Source of the DNA: Colwellia sp. 39_35_sub15_T18
Lineage (GTDB): Bacteria; Pseudomonadota; Gammaproteobacteria; Enterobacterales; Alteromonadaceae
Assembly (NCBI GenBank): GCA_002162675.1
Contig: MAAE01000028.1
Location: 94,464-158,463 of the forward strand
Direction of reading: 5' to 3'
DNA length: 64,000 nt
In this document: positions 1-8,900 of the stretch, one piece after another
Layout: every line of letters starts with the position of its first letter
Position numbering within the stretch: the first letter of the stretch is position 1
Translations under genes and position numbers: made by a program
Notes under the pieces: model-generated
Seen by the model: the letters and a program-made list of their open reading frames with translations, nothing else
Databases searched by the model: none
Told to the model about the DNA's origin: nothing

Positions 1-77
1 CCGTAGATAGCATGGATATAACTATATTAATTAGTACATTATTTTGTACGCGACAACTATTAAACAGAGGAATTTAC

Positions 78-407
78 ATGGCTCAGTGGAATGACGAGTA
101 TCTTAATCCCTATGCCGCGCATGGAAAAAAGAGCGAACAAGTAAAAAAAATTACCGTCTCAATCCCTTTGCGCGTATTAAAAGTATTAACCGATGAACGC
201 ACTAGACGACAAGTCAATAACTTACGTCATGCCACTAATAGTGAATTATTATGTGAAGCATTTTTACATGCTTTTACCGGTCAGCCTTTGCCTGATGACG
301 AAGATTTAGCTAAAGATAATGATGAAAAACTGCCCGCCAGTGTTCGCCGTATTTTAGAAGAAAAAGGCATTACTGATTTTAGCGCTTATGAAGTAGATGA
401 AGAATAA
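78..407 (+). CDS. metJ: Methionine regulon repressor MetJ
   Basis: MetJ is the S-adenosylmethionine-responsive repressor of methionine biosynthesis; it acts as a cytoplasmic dimer and binds tandem met boxes through a ribbon-helix-helix fold. The protein has 109 residues (E. coli has about 105) and keeps the family start [21 protein letters not shown], followed by the DNA-contacting beta strand around residues 21-30 ([10 protein letters not shown]) and the [23 protein letters not shown] helices. The ATG at 78 is chosen over an upstream in-frame ATG at 12 because AGAGGA lies a few bases before it and homology begins there. A strong hairpin terminator follows at 448. I could not find a convincing AGACGTCT-like met box in the 77 bases upstream, and the promoter may lie outside the window. 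Confidence 0.96.
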   Translation: MAQWNDEYLNPYAAHGKKSEQVKKITVSIPLRVLKVLTDERTRRQVNNLRHATNSELLCEAFLHAFTGQPLPDDEDLAKDNDEKLPASVRRILEEKGITDFSAYEVDEE

Positions 408-447
408 CCTTATCGACAAACTCTAGATAGGCAGAAAAATTAAGAAT

Positions 448-486
448 AAAGCCGTTAACATGATATGTTAACGGCTTTATTTTTTA
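448..486 (+). terminator. Rho-independent terminator after metJ
   Basis: A perfect 13-bp stem (AAAGCCGTTAACA paired with TGTTAACGGCTTT) with a TGATA loop is followed by ATTTTTTT. It lies 40 bases after the metJ stop. An A-rich run on the left flank means it could also stop hemE transcription from the other strand, but hemE ends about 200 bases away. Confidence 0.9.
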
Positions 487-506
487 CTGGTTATTCAGCT
501 TTAAAC

Positions 507-684
507 TGTATGGTTCCCTCACTTCAAAAGAGCAAAGGAAAAAGCACGGAGTTGATGACTATCATTACTCCGTACATCCTTGTACTACGCCCTACGGGCC
601 AACATTATGTTGTTCAAATTCTTTCCAGAAGAATTTGTGAGTACTTTTGACGCCTAAATTGGGCTCTACAGCGATAAGATGAAG
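507..684. repeat. Dispersed intergenic repeat, copy 1
   Basis: The gap between metJ and hemE shares blocks with the gap between gspH and gspG (30410-30497). The shared blocks are TGTATGGTTC, AAAAAGCACGGAGTTGA, and GAGTACTTTTGNCGCCTAAATTG followed by GCTNTACAGC. This copy is longer than the other because about 80 extra bases lie between the central and the right-hand block. A 61-codon open frame crosses it but shows no protein-like features. Confidence 0.7.
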
Positions 685-1755
685 CTACAAGTGATATGGT
701 TTACTTAAACGGTGTACTGACTCAATAAAGTGACCTGCATGCTCAGGGTTCACGTCAGGATGAATACCATGGCCTAAGTTAAAGACATGGCCTGTGCCGC
801 CTTTACCGAACCCTGCCAAAATTTTACTCACTTCTTGCTCAATACGCGGTAATGGTGCGTATAACATTGAAGGGTCCATATTACCTTGTAACGCCACTTT
901 ATCACCTACGCGGGCTTTGGCATTTTCAATATCAATAGTCCAATCAAGGCCAACGGCATCACAGCCTGTCGCCACGATATCCTCTAACCACATACCACCA
1001 TTTTTGGTGAATAGCGTTACCGGCACTTGGCGGCCATCAGCATGACGAGTTAAGCCATCAACTATTTTTGCCATATACTGCAAAGAAAAATCTTTATAAT
1101 CACGCGGAGATAAAACCCCACCCCAAGTATCAAAGACCATGACCGACTGTGCGCCAGCAGCAATTTGACCATTAAGGTAAGTAATCACTGAGTCAGCTAA
1201 CTTATCAAGCAATAAGTGCAAGCTTTGTGGGTCGCTAAACATCATTTTTTTAATTTTTGTAAAAGCCTTAGAGCTGCCGCCTTCAATCATATAAGTAGCG
1301 AGTGTCCACGGGCTGCCTGAAAAACCAATCAGCGGTACCGAGCCATTAAGCTCTTTGCGAATAGTACGCACGGCATTCATAACATAGCCAAGTTCATCTT
1401 CGGGATCGGGAATGCCAATTTTTTCAATATCCGCTTTACAGGTAATAGGGTTGGTAAACTTAGGCCCTTCTCCTGTTTCAAAATACAAACCTAAACCCAT
1501 GGCATCTGGAATGGTTAAAATATCACTAAACAATATAGCAGCATCTAATTCAAAACGGCGTAAAGGCTGAATAGTCACTTCACAAGCAAATTCAGCATTA
1601 CGACATAATGACATAAAATCACCCGCGGTTGCTCTTAACTCACGATATTCAGGTAAGTAGCGGCCAGCTTGGCGCATCATCCATACTGGCGTGTAATCTA
1701 CGGGTTGTTTCAATAATGCCCGTAAATAATTGTCATTTTTTAATTCAGTCACCAA
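685..1755 (-). CDS. hemE: Uroporphyrinogen decarboxylase
   Basis: HemE converts uroporphyrinogen III to coproporphyrinogen III by removing four carboxyl groups, a cytoplasmic step of haem synthesis. The 356-residue length matches the family. The signature [11 protein letters not shown] is at residues 28-38, and the second family block [16 protein letters not shown] and the substrate-pocket region [11 protein letters not shown] are intact. The start [15 protein letters not shown] is typical for gammaproteobacterial HemE. It converges on metJ and has no co-directional neighbour close by, so it is probably transcribed alone. Confidence 0.97.
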   Translation of the reverse strand: MVTELKNDNYLRALLKQPVDYTPVWMMRQAGRYLPEYRELRATAGDFMSLCRNAEFACEVTIQPLRRFELDAAILFSDILTIPDAMGLGLYFETGEGPKFTNPITCKADIEKIGIPDPEDELGYVMNAVRTIRKELNGSVPLIGFSGSPWTLATYMIEGGSSKAFTKIKKMMFSDPQSLHLLLDKLADSVITYLNGQIAAGAQSVMVFDTWGGVLSPRDYKDFSLQYMAKIVDGLTRHADGRQVPVTLFTKNGGMWLEDIVATGCDAVGLDWTIDIENAKARVGDKVALQGNMDPSMLYAPLPRIEQEVSKILAGFGKGGTGHVFNLGHGIHPDVNPEHAGHFIESVHRLSKPYHL

Positions 1756-2052
1756 TAAATCCTCTCATTTATTCATTGTCTGCTTGCTCATCGTTATAAT
1801 CATTTTAATAACGAGCAATTTATGGCGCGTATTCTACCACTGGCAGTATTTTGAATCTATGCGCCAAATCAATTCCTTTTCGGCTATTGAGCATAGCAAG
1901 CAATTTTTAACCGCAACACAAAAAAATATTTCTGCTTTGTTACATTTTATTAGAAATTATCAATTCGCCGACAATCAGTTACTTAGCGGTATAACGAACA
2001 AATTAAGCCTTGATACGAAGAAAATCGTCGAGTTTATGCTCTATTAAAGTTG

Positions 2053-2081
2053 TTGCAGCGATGAAAATGCTTTGCTATAAA
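2053..2081 (+). promoter_or_regulatory. Candidate sigma-70 promoter for a small RNA
   Basis: TTGCAG (-35) and TATAAA (-10) are separated by exactly 17 bases. The predicted start is near 2088, and a terminator lies about 100 bases downstream. Confidence 0.45.
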
Positions 2082-2087
2082 ATAGCT

Positions 2088-2212
2088 GCACTAGCAAAGA
2101 AGCACTGATTAATAATAAAAATACTTCTAAATACAACTAATAAGAATCTTGATTAACAAGACCATAAAGCGAGCATTTCAAGCCTTTCTCTTTGAGAAAG
2201 GCTTTTTTATTT
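2088..2212 (+). ncRNA. Candidate small RNA (promoter to terminator, about 120 nt)
   Basis: The interval between a sigma-70-like promoter and an intrinsic terminator contains no open frame with a ribosome site. I do not recognise it as any known small RNA family such as Spot 42 or GcvB. The call rests only on the promoter/terminator pair. The terminator could instead belong to longer read-through from upstream. Confidence 0.35.
2180..2212 (+). terminator. Rho-independent terminator
   Basis: An 11-bp perfect stem (AAGCCTTTCTC with GAGAAAGGCTT) and a TTT loop are followed by a T-rich tract. No plus-strand protein gene ends just before it, and the GGDEF gene ends on the other strand 29 bases later. 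Confidence 0.85.
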
Positions 2213-2240
2213 CTAAGTGTCGATAAAATAATGACTATGA

Positions 2241-3431
2241 CTAATGAATGTTGTTTGTTTTAGGTAAATGATGCAAATCAGCATCATACAATTTAACGCA
2301 GTTGCGGCCATTTTCTTTGGCATAATAAAGTGCTTGATCAACCAGTGAAATAAACTGCTGCCAATCAATATCTTCACCTTGAATAGTTGCCACCCCAAAA
2401 CTTGCCGTAACAGCAAGCTCAGCACCATCTTCGAGGCAAAATACTGGCTGCGCTATGGTATTTCTTAACTTTTCAGCAATAATCATGGCTGTGCTAGTAT
2501 CCGTGTCTGGTAACAATAAAGTAAATTCTTCACCACCATAACGCGATAAAATATCATATTGGCGCAAACTATTTTTTAACCGTAAACTAAACTCTTGTAG
2601 CACTTTATCACCGACTTGGTGGCCATATTGATCATTAACCTGCTTAAAAAAATCAATATCCATAAGGATCATTGAAATAGGGGTTTGTTCACGTTGGGCA
2701 CGCAAAACACTTTTATTGGCAAACTCATCAAAAGCACGACGGTTATAAACATCGGTCAGGGAATCAATGGTCGCTTGAATAGCCAGCTTATTGGCTAACT
2801 GCTGACTGGCACTGATAGTTAATGAAAAACAACTACTTATAGTGACAAGCTGTAAAGCAATTAATGAAATGGCATGTATGGTGCCGCCACTCATAACGTC
2901 ATTTAATTCAGCTTCATTAAAGGTGAAATAAATACGTAATAAAAAAATAACTGCACAATAGATAAATGAAAAACCAAGAAAACGAGTGAAAGTTAAAATA
3001 GCCCGCTCTCGGTTGACTAATACTTTATAACCCGCAAAAAATGAAAAACAGGCGATGACCACACTAATAATAATAATTCGAGCGTTAACGCTGTTTTGAA
3101 AATAGGTAAAATAAACAAAAGCGACACTCATCACACCGAGCAAAACAATAGATACTTTCTCAAAGATTTGTATTTCATCTTTCAAAAATTTCAAAATACC
3201 CAGAATTAACAAACTAAAGCCAGCGACAATAGTTAAGTTCGCCACCACAATAGATAAGAAATCGAAAAGATATTGACGAAAGGCCAGTAAAATAAAACCA
3301 AAGGAAAAAAGCAAGTAACTATAACCTAAGGCTCTAAATCCCTGAAAAGAAGAATGTATACGAGCAAAAACTAACGAGCCTACACCAAGAAACAAACCTA
3401 ATAAAAGGCTCATTAAGGCTAAGGTTTTCAT
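2241..3431 (-). CDS. Membrane diguanylate cyclase (GGDEF)
   Basis: The protein has 396 residues. Residues 1 to about 205 form roughly seven hydrophobic helices, and the C-terminal half is a GGDEF domain that would make cyclic di-GMP from two GTP. The active-site signature is GGEEF at about 299-303. Five residues before it is RQYD (about 290-293), the RxxD inhibitory site for product feedback, so the enzyme should be active and product-inhibited. I chose the ATG at 3431 because GGAAGGA lies just before it; an upstream in-frame ATG at 3452 would bury this site in the coding sequence. The signal sensed by the membrane part is unknown. No EAL domain is present. Confidence 0.9.
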   Translation of the reverse strand: MKTLALMSLLLGLFLGVGSLVFARIHSSFQGFRALGYSYLLFSFGFILLAFRQYLFDFLSIVVANLTIVAGFSLLILGILKFLKDEIQIFEKVSIVLLGVMSVAFVYFTYFQNSVNARIIIISVVIACFSFFAGYKVLVNRERAILTFTRFLGFSFIYCAVIFLLRIYFTFNEAELNDVMSGGTIHAISLIALQLVTISSCFSLTISASQQLANKLAIQATIDSLTDVYNRRAFDEFANKSVLRAQREQTPISMILMDIDFFKQVNDQYGHQVGDKVLQEFSLRLKNSLRQYDILSRYGGEEFTLLLPDTDTSTAMIIAEKLRNTIAQPVFCLEDGAELAVTASFGVATIQGEDIDWQQFISLVDQALYYAKENGRNCVKLYDADLHHLPKTNNIH

Positions 3432-3608
3432 GTCTAATCCTTCCATCTTCACATCAAGGCTTTTAACACAACATCAATTAACTATAGCTCAATTTTCATA
3501 CAAACTATGCTCTATTCTATAATCGCTACTAAAGTGATCATTAATTATTTGCTAATCAGGCACTAACCGTATAAATTCCCCTTAACTACAGACTTCAGAG
3601 AACACCTA

Positions 3609-4085
3609 ATGAACAAGCCACAACGAGATATCACGTTACGATTTTTAGCCGAACCCCAAGATGTAAATTTTGGCGGTAAAGTGCATGGTGGCGCAGTGAT
3701 GAAATGGATAGATTTAGCCGCCTATGCTTGTGCTGCGGGTTGGAGTGGACGTTACTGCGTAACGGCTTATGCTGGCGGTATTCGTTTTGTTGCGCCAATA
3801 CATGTTGGCAGCTTAGTTGAGGTGGAAGCAAAAGTTATTTATACCGGCAAATCATCAATGCACATTGCCCTAGAAGTAAATGCTTGTGATCCTAAGTCGC
3901 TGAACCGTCGTTTAACAACCCACTGTATTGTTATTATGGTGGCTGTTGATCAAAATGGTCAATCAGAGCAAATTTCACAGTGGGTGCCTGAAACTGAGGC
4001 CGACAAAAAACAGCATGACACCGCGGTTAAATTAATGGAAATGCGCAAGCAAATTGGCGAAGAAATGCAAATATTTGTTGAATAA
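3609..4085 (+). CDS. Acyl-CoA thioesterase, hotdog fold
   Basis: The protein has 158 residues with a single 4HBT/hotdog domain of the cytosolic acyl-CoA hydrolase type. The family block NFGGKVHGGAVMKWIDLAAYACA (about residues 20-42) contains the conserved Gly-Gly and Asp positions, and a second conserved strand reads RFVAPIHVGSLVEVEAKV. It should hydrolyse acyl-CoA to free fatty acid and CoA in the cytoplasm. The chain-length preference cannot be read from sequence. The stop is 10 bases before the chosen start of the nuclease gene, so the two may be co-transcribed. Confidence 0.85.
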   Translation: MNKPQRDITLRFLAEPQDVNFGGKVHGGAVMKWIDLAAYACAAGWSGRYCVTAYAGGIRFVAPIHVGSLVEVEAKVIYTGKSSMHIALEVNACDPKSLNRRLTTHCIVIMVAVDQNGQSEQISQWVPETEADKKQHDTAVKLMEMRKQIGEEMQIFVE

Positions 4086-4095
4086 GGCCAAAGTA

Positions 4096-4989
4096 ATGAA
4101 AACGCGTTTTTTGTTGATAGCCATACTCACCAGCTTTTTATTGATGAGTCCATCAAGTTTTGCTTTAGGAAAACTTGGCCACCAACTTGTCTGTCAGTTA
4201 GCGTTTGAGCATTTAATTGCTTCAAAACAGGAAAAATTAAATCGTTTATTGGCATTAATTCCAGTAAAGCATCAAGACTTAATTAATCATTATAATTACA
4301 AAAAGCAAGGTAGCACCATCTCTTTTGCTAGTGCCTGTACATGGGCTGATGCGATTAAACGCGTTGAAGAATTTAAAAAATATAGTCGTTGGCATTATAT
4401 CAATGTACCTAGAAACCGAACCAATATTGAACCTAATGCTTGTCACAAAGATTGCTTACCGCAAGCTATTTTGCGACATCAACAGCAATTAAGCCAAAAT
4501 GCAGGTAAAACTACTTGGCAGCAAACACAGGCTTTACTCTTTTTAGGCCACTGGCTGGGTGACATTCATCAACCCTTACATGTTAGTTTCGCCAGTGATT
4601 TAGGTGGCAACCAAGTAGAACTTAGTCATTTAGCAACAAAATGCAGTAATTTACATTGGTATTGGGATGACTGCATTTTATATAAAGGCAAACAGAGTAA
4701 AAGTAAATGGCGGCAATTATTAACAGCACAATGGCAGCAAGATTCAACACCCAATTGGCAAGCCAAGCAAGTATGGCAATGGGCAGATGAATCTTTTCAG
4801 TTAGTAAAAGCGCCAAGTTTTCAGTATTGCCAACTAGATAGCCAAATAAATAACCAAGGCAGCTGTCAGGCACTAGAGCAAAAAGTAAACTTGCCTGATG
4901 ATTATATGCAACAATATCAGCCGGTGATGGCGCAGCGATTGTTATTAGCCGCACAGCGGTTAACTAAAGTATTAACCGCCAGTTTATAA
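4096..4989 (+). CDS. Secreted S1/P1-type nuclease
   Basis: The protein has 297 residues with a Sec signal peptide (about 1-23) and a zinc-dependent S1/P1 nuclease domain that cleaves single-stranded nucleic acid outside the cytoplasm. The zinc-ligand motifs are present in order: LGKLGH near the mature N-terminus, ACTWAD, WHYINVP, LGHWLGDIHQPLHVS and NLHWYWDD. The family normally has Trp as the first mature residue (WGxxGH), where its backbone binds zinc; here the predicted residue is Leu. The ATG at 4096 is chosen because it starts a proper signal peptide; an upstream in-frame start would overlap the thioesterase. Its exported location fits scavenging of DNA or phosphate, and it could use the type II secretion system encoded at 25-37 kb, but this is inference. 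Confidence 0.85.
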   Translation: MKTRFLLIAILTSFLLMSPSSFALGKLGHQLVCQLAFEHLIASKQEKLNRLLALIPVKHQDLINHYNYKKQGSTISFASACTWADAIKRVEEFKKYSRWHYINVPRNRTNIEPNACHKDCLPQAILRHQQQLSQNAGKTTWQQTQALLFLGHWLGDIHQPLHVSFASDLGGNQVELSHLATKCSNLHWYWDDCILYKGKQSKSKWRQLLTAQWQQDSTPNWQAKQVWQWADESFQLVKAPSFQYCQLDSQINNQGSCQALEQKVNLPDDYMQQYQPVMAQRLLLAAQRLTKVLTASL

Positions 4990-5011
4990 TAGGGAGTTTG
5001 AGTAGCCGAGG

Positions 5012-6241
5012 CTAAAGCTTATTTTTAGCCTCTATCCATTGCGCCATATATTTAGTACTTTTATGGTGGTGATGATTAAGCATGGCGCCAATGAAGTTTT
5101 GTTGTCTGTGCAACAACAACCCTGTTGATACTTCTGCTAAACGACTCGCTAACAAAGCAAAGTGTTTATTTTTATCAAACAACAACGCGGCATTTTTAGG
5201 CGCTAAAGCACTGAATTGTTGCCAAGTATCCGCCTCTTGATAGAGCCTCACTGCGGCATCGGCAAGTGCTTGGCTATCATTAGCAACCATACCAGGCCAG
5301 CCTAAATCAGACTCCATACCTTCGATACCAATATCAGTGGTTACTGAGGGCGTGGCGCACAACATAGCTTCGGCTAGCTTTCCTTTAATACCAGCACCAA
5401 AGCGTAATGGTGCTAAACATACCCGTGCTGATTGCATAGCAAGCTTGGCATCATCAATCCAACCCTTAACCAAAAAGCCTGATTTTTCATCATGTAAGGC
5501 CGTTGCTTTCGGCGGCGGGTAAGCGCCATAAATATGCAACTGTGCTTGCGGTAATTGTGCACGAATTAGTGGCCAAACTTGCTGTTTTAGCCATAAAACG
5601 GCATCCCAGTTTGGCGCATGACGAAAATTACCAATAGAGATAAAATCATGCCGTTCGGCAAAGCTGGGGGTATTCATTGAAAAATCCGCTGGCGAATAGA
5701 GTAGTGGGCAATAATGCAGCAAATTAGCATCGACTTTGAAAAGTGTTGCCAATAGCGTTATTTCTTTAGGAGAGATCATCAAAGATAGATCACAACGCAA
5801 AATGGCCGCCACTTCCCGTTGCGCTAACTCTGAGCTGAGTAAATCAGCTTCCGTCATTGCTCGCTGCTGTTTGAAAGCCTCATGACGAGCATGACGTAAA
5901 CAAAATAAATCCTCGGTGTCTAATATTTTCAACGCTTGCGGACACTGCTCGCTAATGCGCCAGCCAAATTGTTCTTCCATCATAAAGCGGTCAAACATCA
6001 CCACGTCGGGTTGAAGTTGTTTAGCAAAGTCATCGAAGCTTGAGCAATTAAGTTTAATATCAACACAATTTACCTGAAAATCATTCAGCTCAACCATGTG
6101 CTCCGTGCGTTGTGCCGGGCTAGTAAAAGTAATTTGATAATTTTGCTGTTGGAAAAAATTGATCAACTGCATCATGCGACTACCCGCCGCAGATGAATTA
6201 GGCTCAGGCCAAACATAGCCAATAATTAGAAGTTTTTTCAT
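5012..6241 (-). CDS. Glycosyltransferase, GT4-like
   Basis: The protein has 409 residues. The N-terminal Rossmann half begins MKKLLIIGYVWPEPNSSAAGSR, with the glycine/serine-rich loop typical of group 1 transferases. The C-terminal half contains ISIGNFRHAPNWDAVLWL and the nucleotide-sugar block APLRFGAGIKGKLAEAMLC (about 275-295), matching the family KxxEAM signature. It probably transfers a sugar from a nucleotide donor to a cell-surface or small-molecule acceptor at the cytoplasmic face. No other sugar genes lie near it, so the acceptor cannot be inferred. It is convergent with the nuclease gene. Confidence 0.8.
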   Translation of the reverse strand: MKKLLIIGYVWPEPNSSAAGSRMMQLINFFQQQNYQITFTSPAQRTEHMVELNDFQVNCVDIKLNCSSFDDFAKQLQPDVVMFDRFMMEEQFGWRISEQCPQALKILDTEDLFCLRHARHEAFKQQRAMTEADLLSSELAQREVAAILRCDLSLMISPKEITLLATLFKVDANLLHYCPLLYSPADFSMNTPSFAERHDFISIGNFRHAPNWDAVLWLKQQVWPLIRAQLPQAQLHIYGAYPPPKATALHDEKSGFLVKGWIDDAKLAMQSARVCLAPLRFGAGIKGKLAEAMLCATPSVTTDIGIEGMESDLGWPGMVANDSQALADAAVRLYQEADTWQQFSALAPKNAALLFDKNKHFALLASRLAEVSTGLLLHRQQNFIGAMLNHHHHKSTKYMAQWIEAKNKL

Positions 6242-6324
6242 GCTCAGAGTGTACCCTAAATACCACTAACAAGTGCAGTCACTTAGAATATATCCTTAAT
6301 TAAATCATACAATTTTCGTAGCTA

Positions 6325-6359
6325 GTCACCACCGAACCTCGGTGTTCTCTGTGGTAAAT
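6325..6359. repeat. MITE-like repeat, short copy (TTYACCAC family)
   Basis: This copy keeps only the two ends of the family: TCACCACCGA on the left and TTCTCTGTGGTAAAT on the right. It looks like an internal deletion derivative of the longer copies at 8716, 20368 and 51530. Confidence 0.6.
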
Positions 6360-6374
6360 GTTTTTAAGGGCTAT

Positions 6375-6413
6375 AAATAAAAAACCACCAGAGATAGGTC
6401 TCTGATGGTTTTA
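6375..6413 (-). terminator. Terminator after the FkpA-like gene
   Basis: Read on the minus strand, AACCATCAGAGA pairs with TCTCTGGTGGTT (one G-U pair) around a CCTA loop and is followed by TTTTATTT. It lies about 50 bases beyond the stop of the isomerase gene. Confidence 0.8.
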
Positions 6414-6465
6414 TTGAGTATACAAAAATAATATTTTTTAAAGACGCTCTAAAGGACGAGCAATA

Positions 6466-7254
6466 TTACTTTTCAGCGTTTGGCTGGTCGCCTACTTGTG
6501 GTGCTGGCTCTTGCTTTTGAATTTCTAATAATTCAATTTCAAACTCTAACACTGAGTTACCCGGAATGCGTGGTGGATTACCATTTGGGCCGTAAGCTAA
6601 ATCTGAAGGAATAGTGAATTTAAACTTTGAACCTACCGACATTAGCTGTACGCCTTCTGTCCAACCTTTAATAACACGGTTAAGTGGGAATACCGCTGGC
6701 TCACCACGATCATACGAGCTATCAAAAGTATCGCCATTTAAGAAAGTACCTTTATAGTGTACTTTTACCGTATCAGTTGCTGCAGGCTTTTCACCTTCAC
6801 CAGCAGCAAGTACTACATATTGAATACCTGATTCAGTAATAGTTACGCCTTCTTTTTTAGCATTATCTGCTAAGAATTTTTGACCTACCGCTAAACTTGC
6901 TTCCGATTCTTTAACAGACATTTCTTGCTGCTTGGTTTTCATGGTTTCTTCTAAATTCATTAATAACGCTTGAATTTCTTCTTTTTCAATCGTTGCTTGT
7001 TCATTAATGCTATCAACAAAACCACGGATAATTAATTCTTTCTCTAACACAACCCCTAGTTTTTCTTGCTCAACTAAGTTGCGTTGCATATTCGTGCCAA
7101 TGTACGCACCTAAGCCGTAAGCTTGCTTTTGCGTTTCAGTTTCTAATACTGGCGCTTTGTTTTCTGTACTAAGTGCGTCTTCTTTTGCGCCTTCTTGACA
7201 AGCAGCAACACTAAGTAAAGCCACAGCCACTAATGTGGGTTTAAAAAATTTCAT
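6466..7254 (-). CDS. fkpA: FKBP-type peptidyl-prolyl isomerase lipoprotein, FkpA-like
   Basis: The protein has 262 residues. It begins with a lipoprotein signal (MKFFKPTLVAVALLSVAAC, Cys19 as the lipidated residue), continues with the helical dimerisation/chaperone region found in FkpA and Mip (about 40-135), and ends with an FKBP domain (about 140-245). FKBP signatures VKVHYKGTFLNGDTFDSSYDRG and GWTEGVQLMSVGSKFKFTIPSDLAYG are intact. It should assist folding of periplasmic or outer-membrane proteins by proline isomerisation. E. coli FkpA is periplasmic and soluble, whereas this one is predicted to be lipid-anchored. slyX lies nearby, as in enterobacteria. Confidence 0.9.
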   Translation of the reverse strand: MKFFKPTLVAVALLSVAACQEGAKEDALSTENKAPVLETETQKQAYGLGAYIGTNMQRNLVEQEKLGVVLEKELIIRGFVDSINEQATIEKEEIQALLMNLEETMKTKQQEMSVKESEASLAVGQKFLADNAKKEGVTITESGIQYVVLAAGEGEKPAATDTVKVHYKGTFLNGDTFDSSYDRGEPAVFPLNRVIKGWTEGVQLMSVGSKFKFTIPSDLAYGPNGNPPRIPGNSVLEFEIELLEIQKQEPAPQVGDQPNAEK

Positions 7255-7390
7255 TTATATCTCCGTTAACAAATCACAATTGGAGAATCCCCCAATCCAT
7301 AGCTTGAATTTCATTCAGTAAAAATATAACTAAACAAAACTAAAAAACGCCTTATACTAACTAGAAATGCCAAGATAAAAAAGTATTAAT

Positions 7391-8422
7391 ATGTTGCTTA
7401 ATTATTCAAACCATAAAAAAAGCTTATTTGCCCCTTTAAAGTTAGCAATAACATGGCTGGTGCCTGCTTTATTTGTCATGGCTTGCACGCCTTCAACAGA
7501 CAAACCATTACAGCGTTCTCAACATGCTATAGAAGGCAGTTATGCTGGCGATATATCAAATGATGGTAAATGGAGTGTTATCTCCTCTATTCACCATGGT
7601 ATTAGCGTTTGGGATTTAGAAAAAAATGCCCTCGCCTATCAATGGGCTCAACAACAAAGCAGTAGCGACAATTTAGTATTAGCCATTGATATTAGCGATA
7701 CTAACAGCCACACCCTAACCGCTAGCCGTGAAAACTTTGCCCTTTGGAATATGAAAACAGGCCAGTCAGAGGGCTATTGGAAAGTACGAGAGTCTAACAT
7801 TCGCGATATTGCCGTTAGCAATAACGGTGATTACTTACTCATCGGCAAGAGCAATGGCACTGTGCTACATGTTTCAGTTGATAGTGGCAGACGTTTAGAA
7901 TTTCTAGGCCATAAAGAGAAAATAAATACCGTCGATATGATGCCCAATGGCAGAGTTGCTATGTCGGGTGCTAATGACTTTATTGCCTACGTATGGGATA
8001 CCGTATCAGGACAAGTAATTTATCAATTTAATCACACTAGCCGCGTATCTAAAGTAGCACTAGACCCACTGGGTCGTTATGCTTTCTCAGCAAACAGTAT
8101 GAAATCAGCCCATATTTGGGATTTGAAAACAGGTAAATTGATAACAACGTTAAAAGGGACTAAACGTCACGAGGTATTTAGCTCTGTTCGTTTTTCTCCT
8201 GACGGAAAAACCTTAGTCACCGGCGCGGCAAGTAGCAAGGTCAGTGTTTGGGATATAACCACAGGAAAACGCACCGCCAGCTGGCATGTAACCCCAAAAG
8301 AAGCGAAAAGACCCACAGGTGCTGTTGTGTATAGCCTCGCATTTAGCGATAATAACACCCTGTTAACGATAAGTTCCTCGGGTTATGCCGAGTTATGGCA
8401 ACTACCTAGTAAAGTAAATTAA
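7391..8422 (+). CDS. WD40-repeat lipoprotein
   Basis: The protein has 343 residues. A signal sequence ends at a lipobox (LFVMAC, Cys about 32), so the protein should be anchored in the envelope. The remainder is a beta-propeller of about six or seven WD40-like blades; clear ones carry endings such as VWDLEKNA, LWNMKTGQ, VWDTVSGQ, IWDLKTGK and VWDITTGK. WD40 proteins scaffold other proteins, and no partner is evident. The stop is directly followed by the slyX start, so the two genes form a transcription unit. Confidence 0.85.
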   Translation: MLLNYSNHKKSLFAPLKLAITWLVPALFVMACTPSTDKPLQRSQHAIEGSYAGDISNDGKWSVISSIHHGISVWDLEKNALAYQWAQQQSSSDNLVLAIDISDTNSHTLTASRENFALWNMKTGQSEGYWKVRESNIRDIAVSNNGDYLLIGKSNGTVLHVSVDSGRRLEFLGHKEKINTVDMMPNGRVAMSGANDFIAYVWDTVSGQVIYQFNHTSRVSKVALDPLGRYAFSANSMKSAHIWDLKTGKLITTLKGTKRHEVFSSVRFSPDGKTLVTGAASSKVSVWDITTGKRTASWHVTPKEAKRPTGAVVYSLAFSDNNTLLTISSSGYAELWQLPSKVN

Positions 8423-8665
8423 ATGTCTCAAAATAAGCAACAAGAAAAAACCATCTATATACTCGAAGAACGCATTAATGCGCTTGAATCTCGTAATCTT
8501 TTTCAAGATGATACTATTGAACAGCTCAGTGAAGAGCTAGCCGTGCACCAAGTACAACTTGCTGAGCTAAAAGAACAAATTCAATTAGTAGCTAATCGCT
8601 TAAAAGATGCTGGCAGCTTATCTTCAGATAAAGAAGAAATTGAACCACCGCCACCGCATTATTAA
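8423..8665 (+). CDS. slyX: SlyX family coiled-coil protein
   Basis: The protein has 80 residues, almost all one coiled coil with heptad-like Leu/Ile spacing (ILEERINALESRNLFQDDTIEQL), ending in the family hallmark PPPPHY. The cellular role of SlyX is unknown. Its ATG follows immediately after the stop of the WD40 lipoprotein gene. Linkage of slyX to an FKBP isomerase gene is conserved in gammaproteobacteria. Confidence 0.92.
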   Translation: MSQNKQQEKTIYILEERINALESRNLFQDDTIEQLSEELAVHQVQLAELKEQIQLVANRLKDAGSLSSDKEEIEPPPPHY

Positions 8666-8715
8666 AGTCACTATAATAATTTATCAGTAAAGAAAACGTC
8701 TTCATTTAGCTTAAA

Positions 8716-8827
8716 ATTCACTACCATAGAAAGAGCCGAGGTATTATGCACTACGCAGAGAATAACAACGTCTCAGTGTAGGCTCGAAGAGCCCTCGGAG
8801 AAGCATCGCTACTCGGTGGTGAATATT
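8716..8827 (-). repeat. MITE-like repeat, full copy in reverse orientation (TTYACCAC family)
   Basis: Read on the minus strand, it begins TTCACCACCGAGTAGCGATG and contains GGGCTCTTCGAGCCTACAC. This is the same order as the copy at 20368, with which it is nearly identical over most of its length. The right end (CTATGGTAGTGAATTT) is degenerate. It fills most of the gap between slyX and the LysR gene. Confidence 0.7.
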
Positions 8828-8900
8828 TACAAGTAAACAAGCGAATGTTCATTTGATAACCATAGTTTGAGTACAACTATCCATATTTTTTACTCAGCCA

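Larger units (their letters stand above)
1756..2240. other. 485-bp gap between hemE and the GGDEF gene
   Basis: This gap holds the hemE promoter region and, on the plus strand, a sigma-70-like promoter at 2053-2081 and a strong terminator at 2180-2212 with no convincing protein gene between them. A 105-codon open frame (1730-2047, plus strand) has one hydrophobic segment near its N-terminus but overlaps the hemE start in antisense and lacks a clear ribosome site. I do not call it a gene. Confidence 0.5.

Noticed and set aside
1..77. Met boxes upstream of metJ
   Set aside because: No pair of AGACGTCT-like octamers was visible in the short stretch available.
465..650. 61-codon open frame downstream of metJ
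   Set aside because: It starts inside the metJ terminator, runs through a dispersed repeat and has no ribosome site or protein-like composition.
1730..2047. 105-codon open frame with one hydrophobic segment
   Set aside because: It overlaps the hemE start in antisense and has no convincing ribosome site; the hydrophobic part comes from AT-rich promoter DNA.
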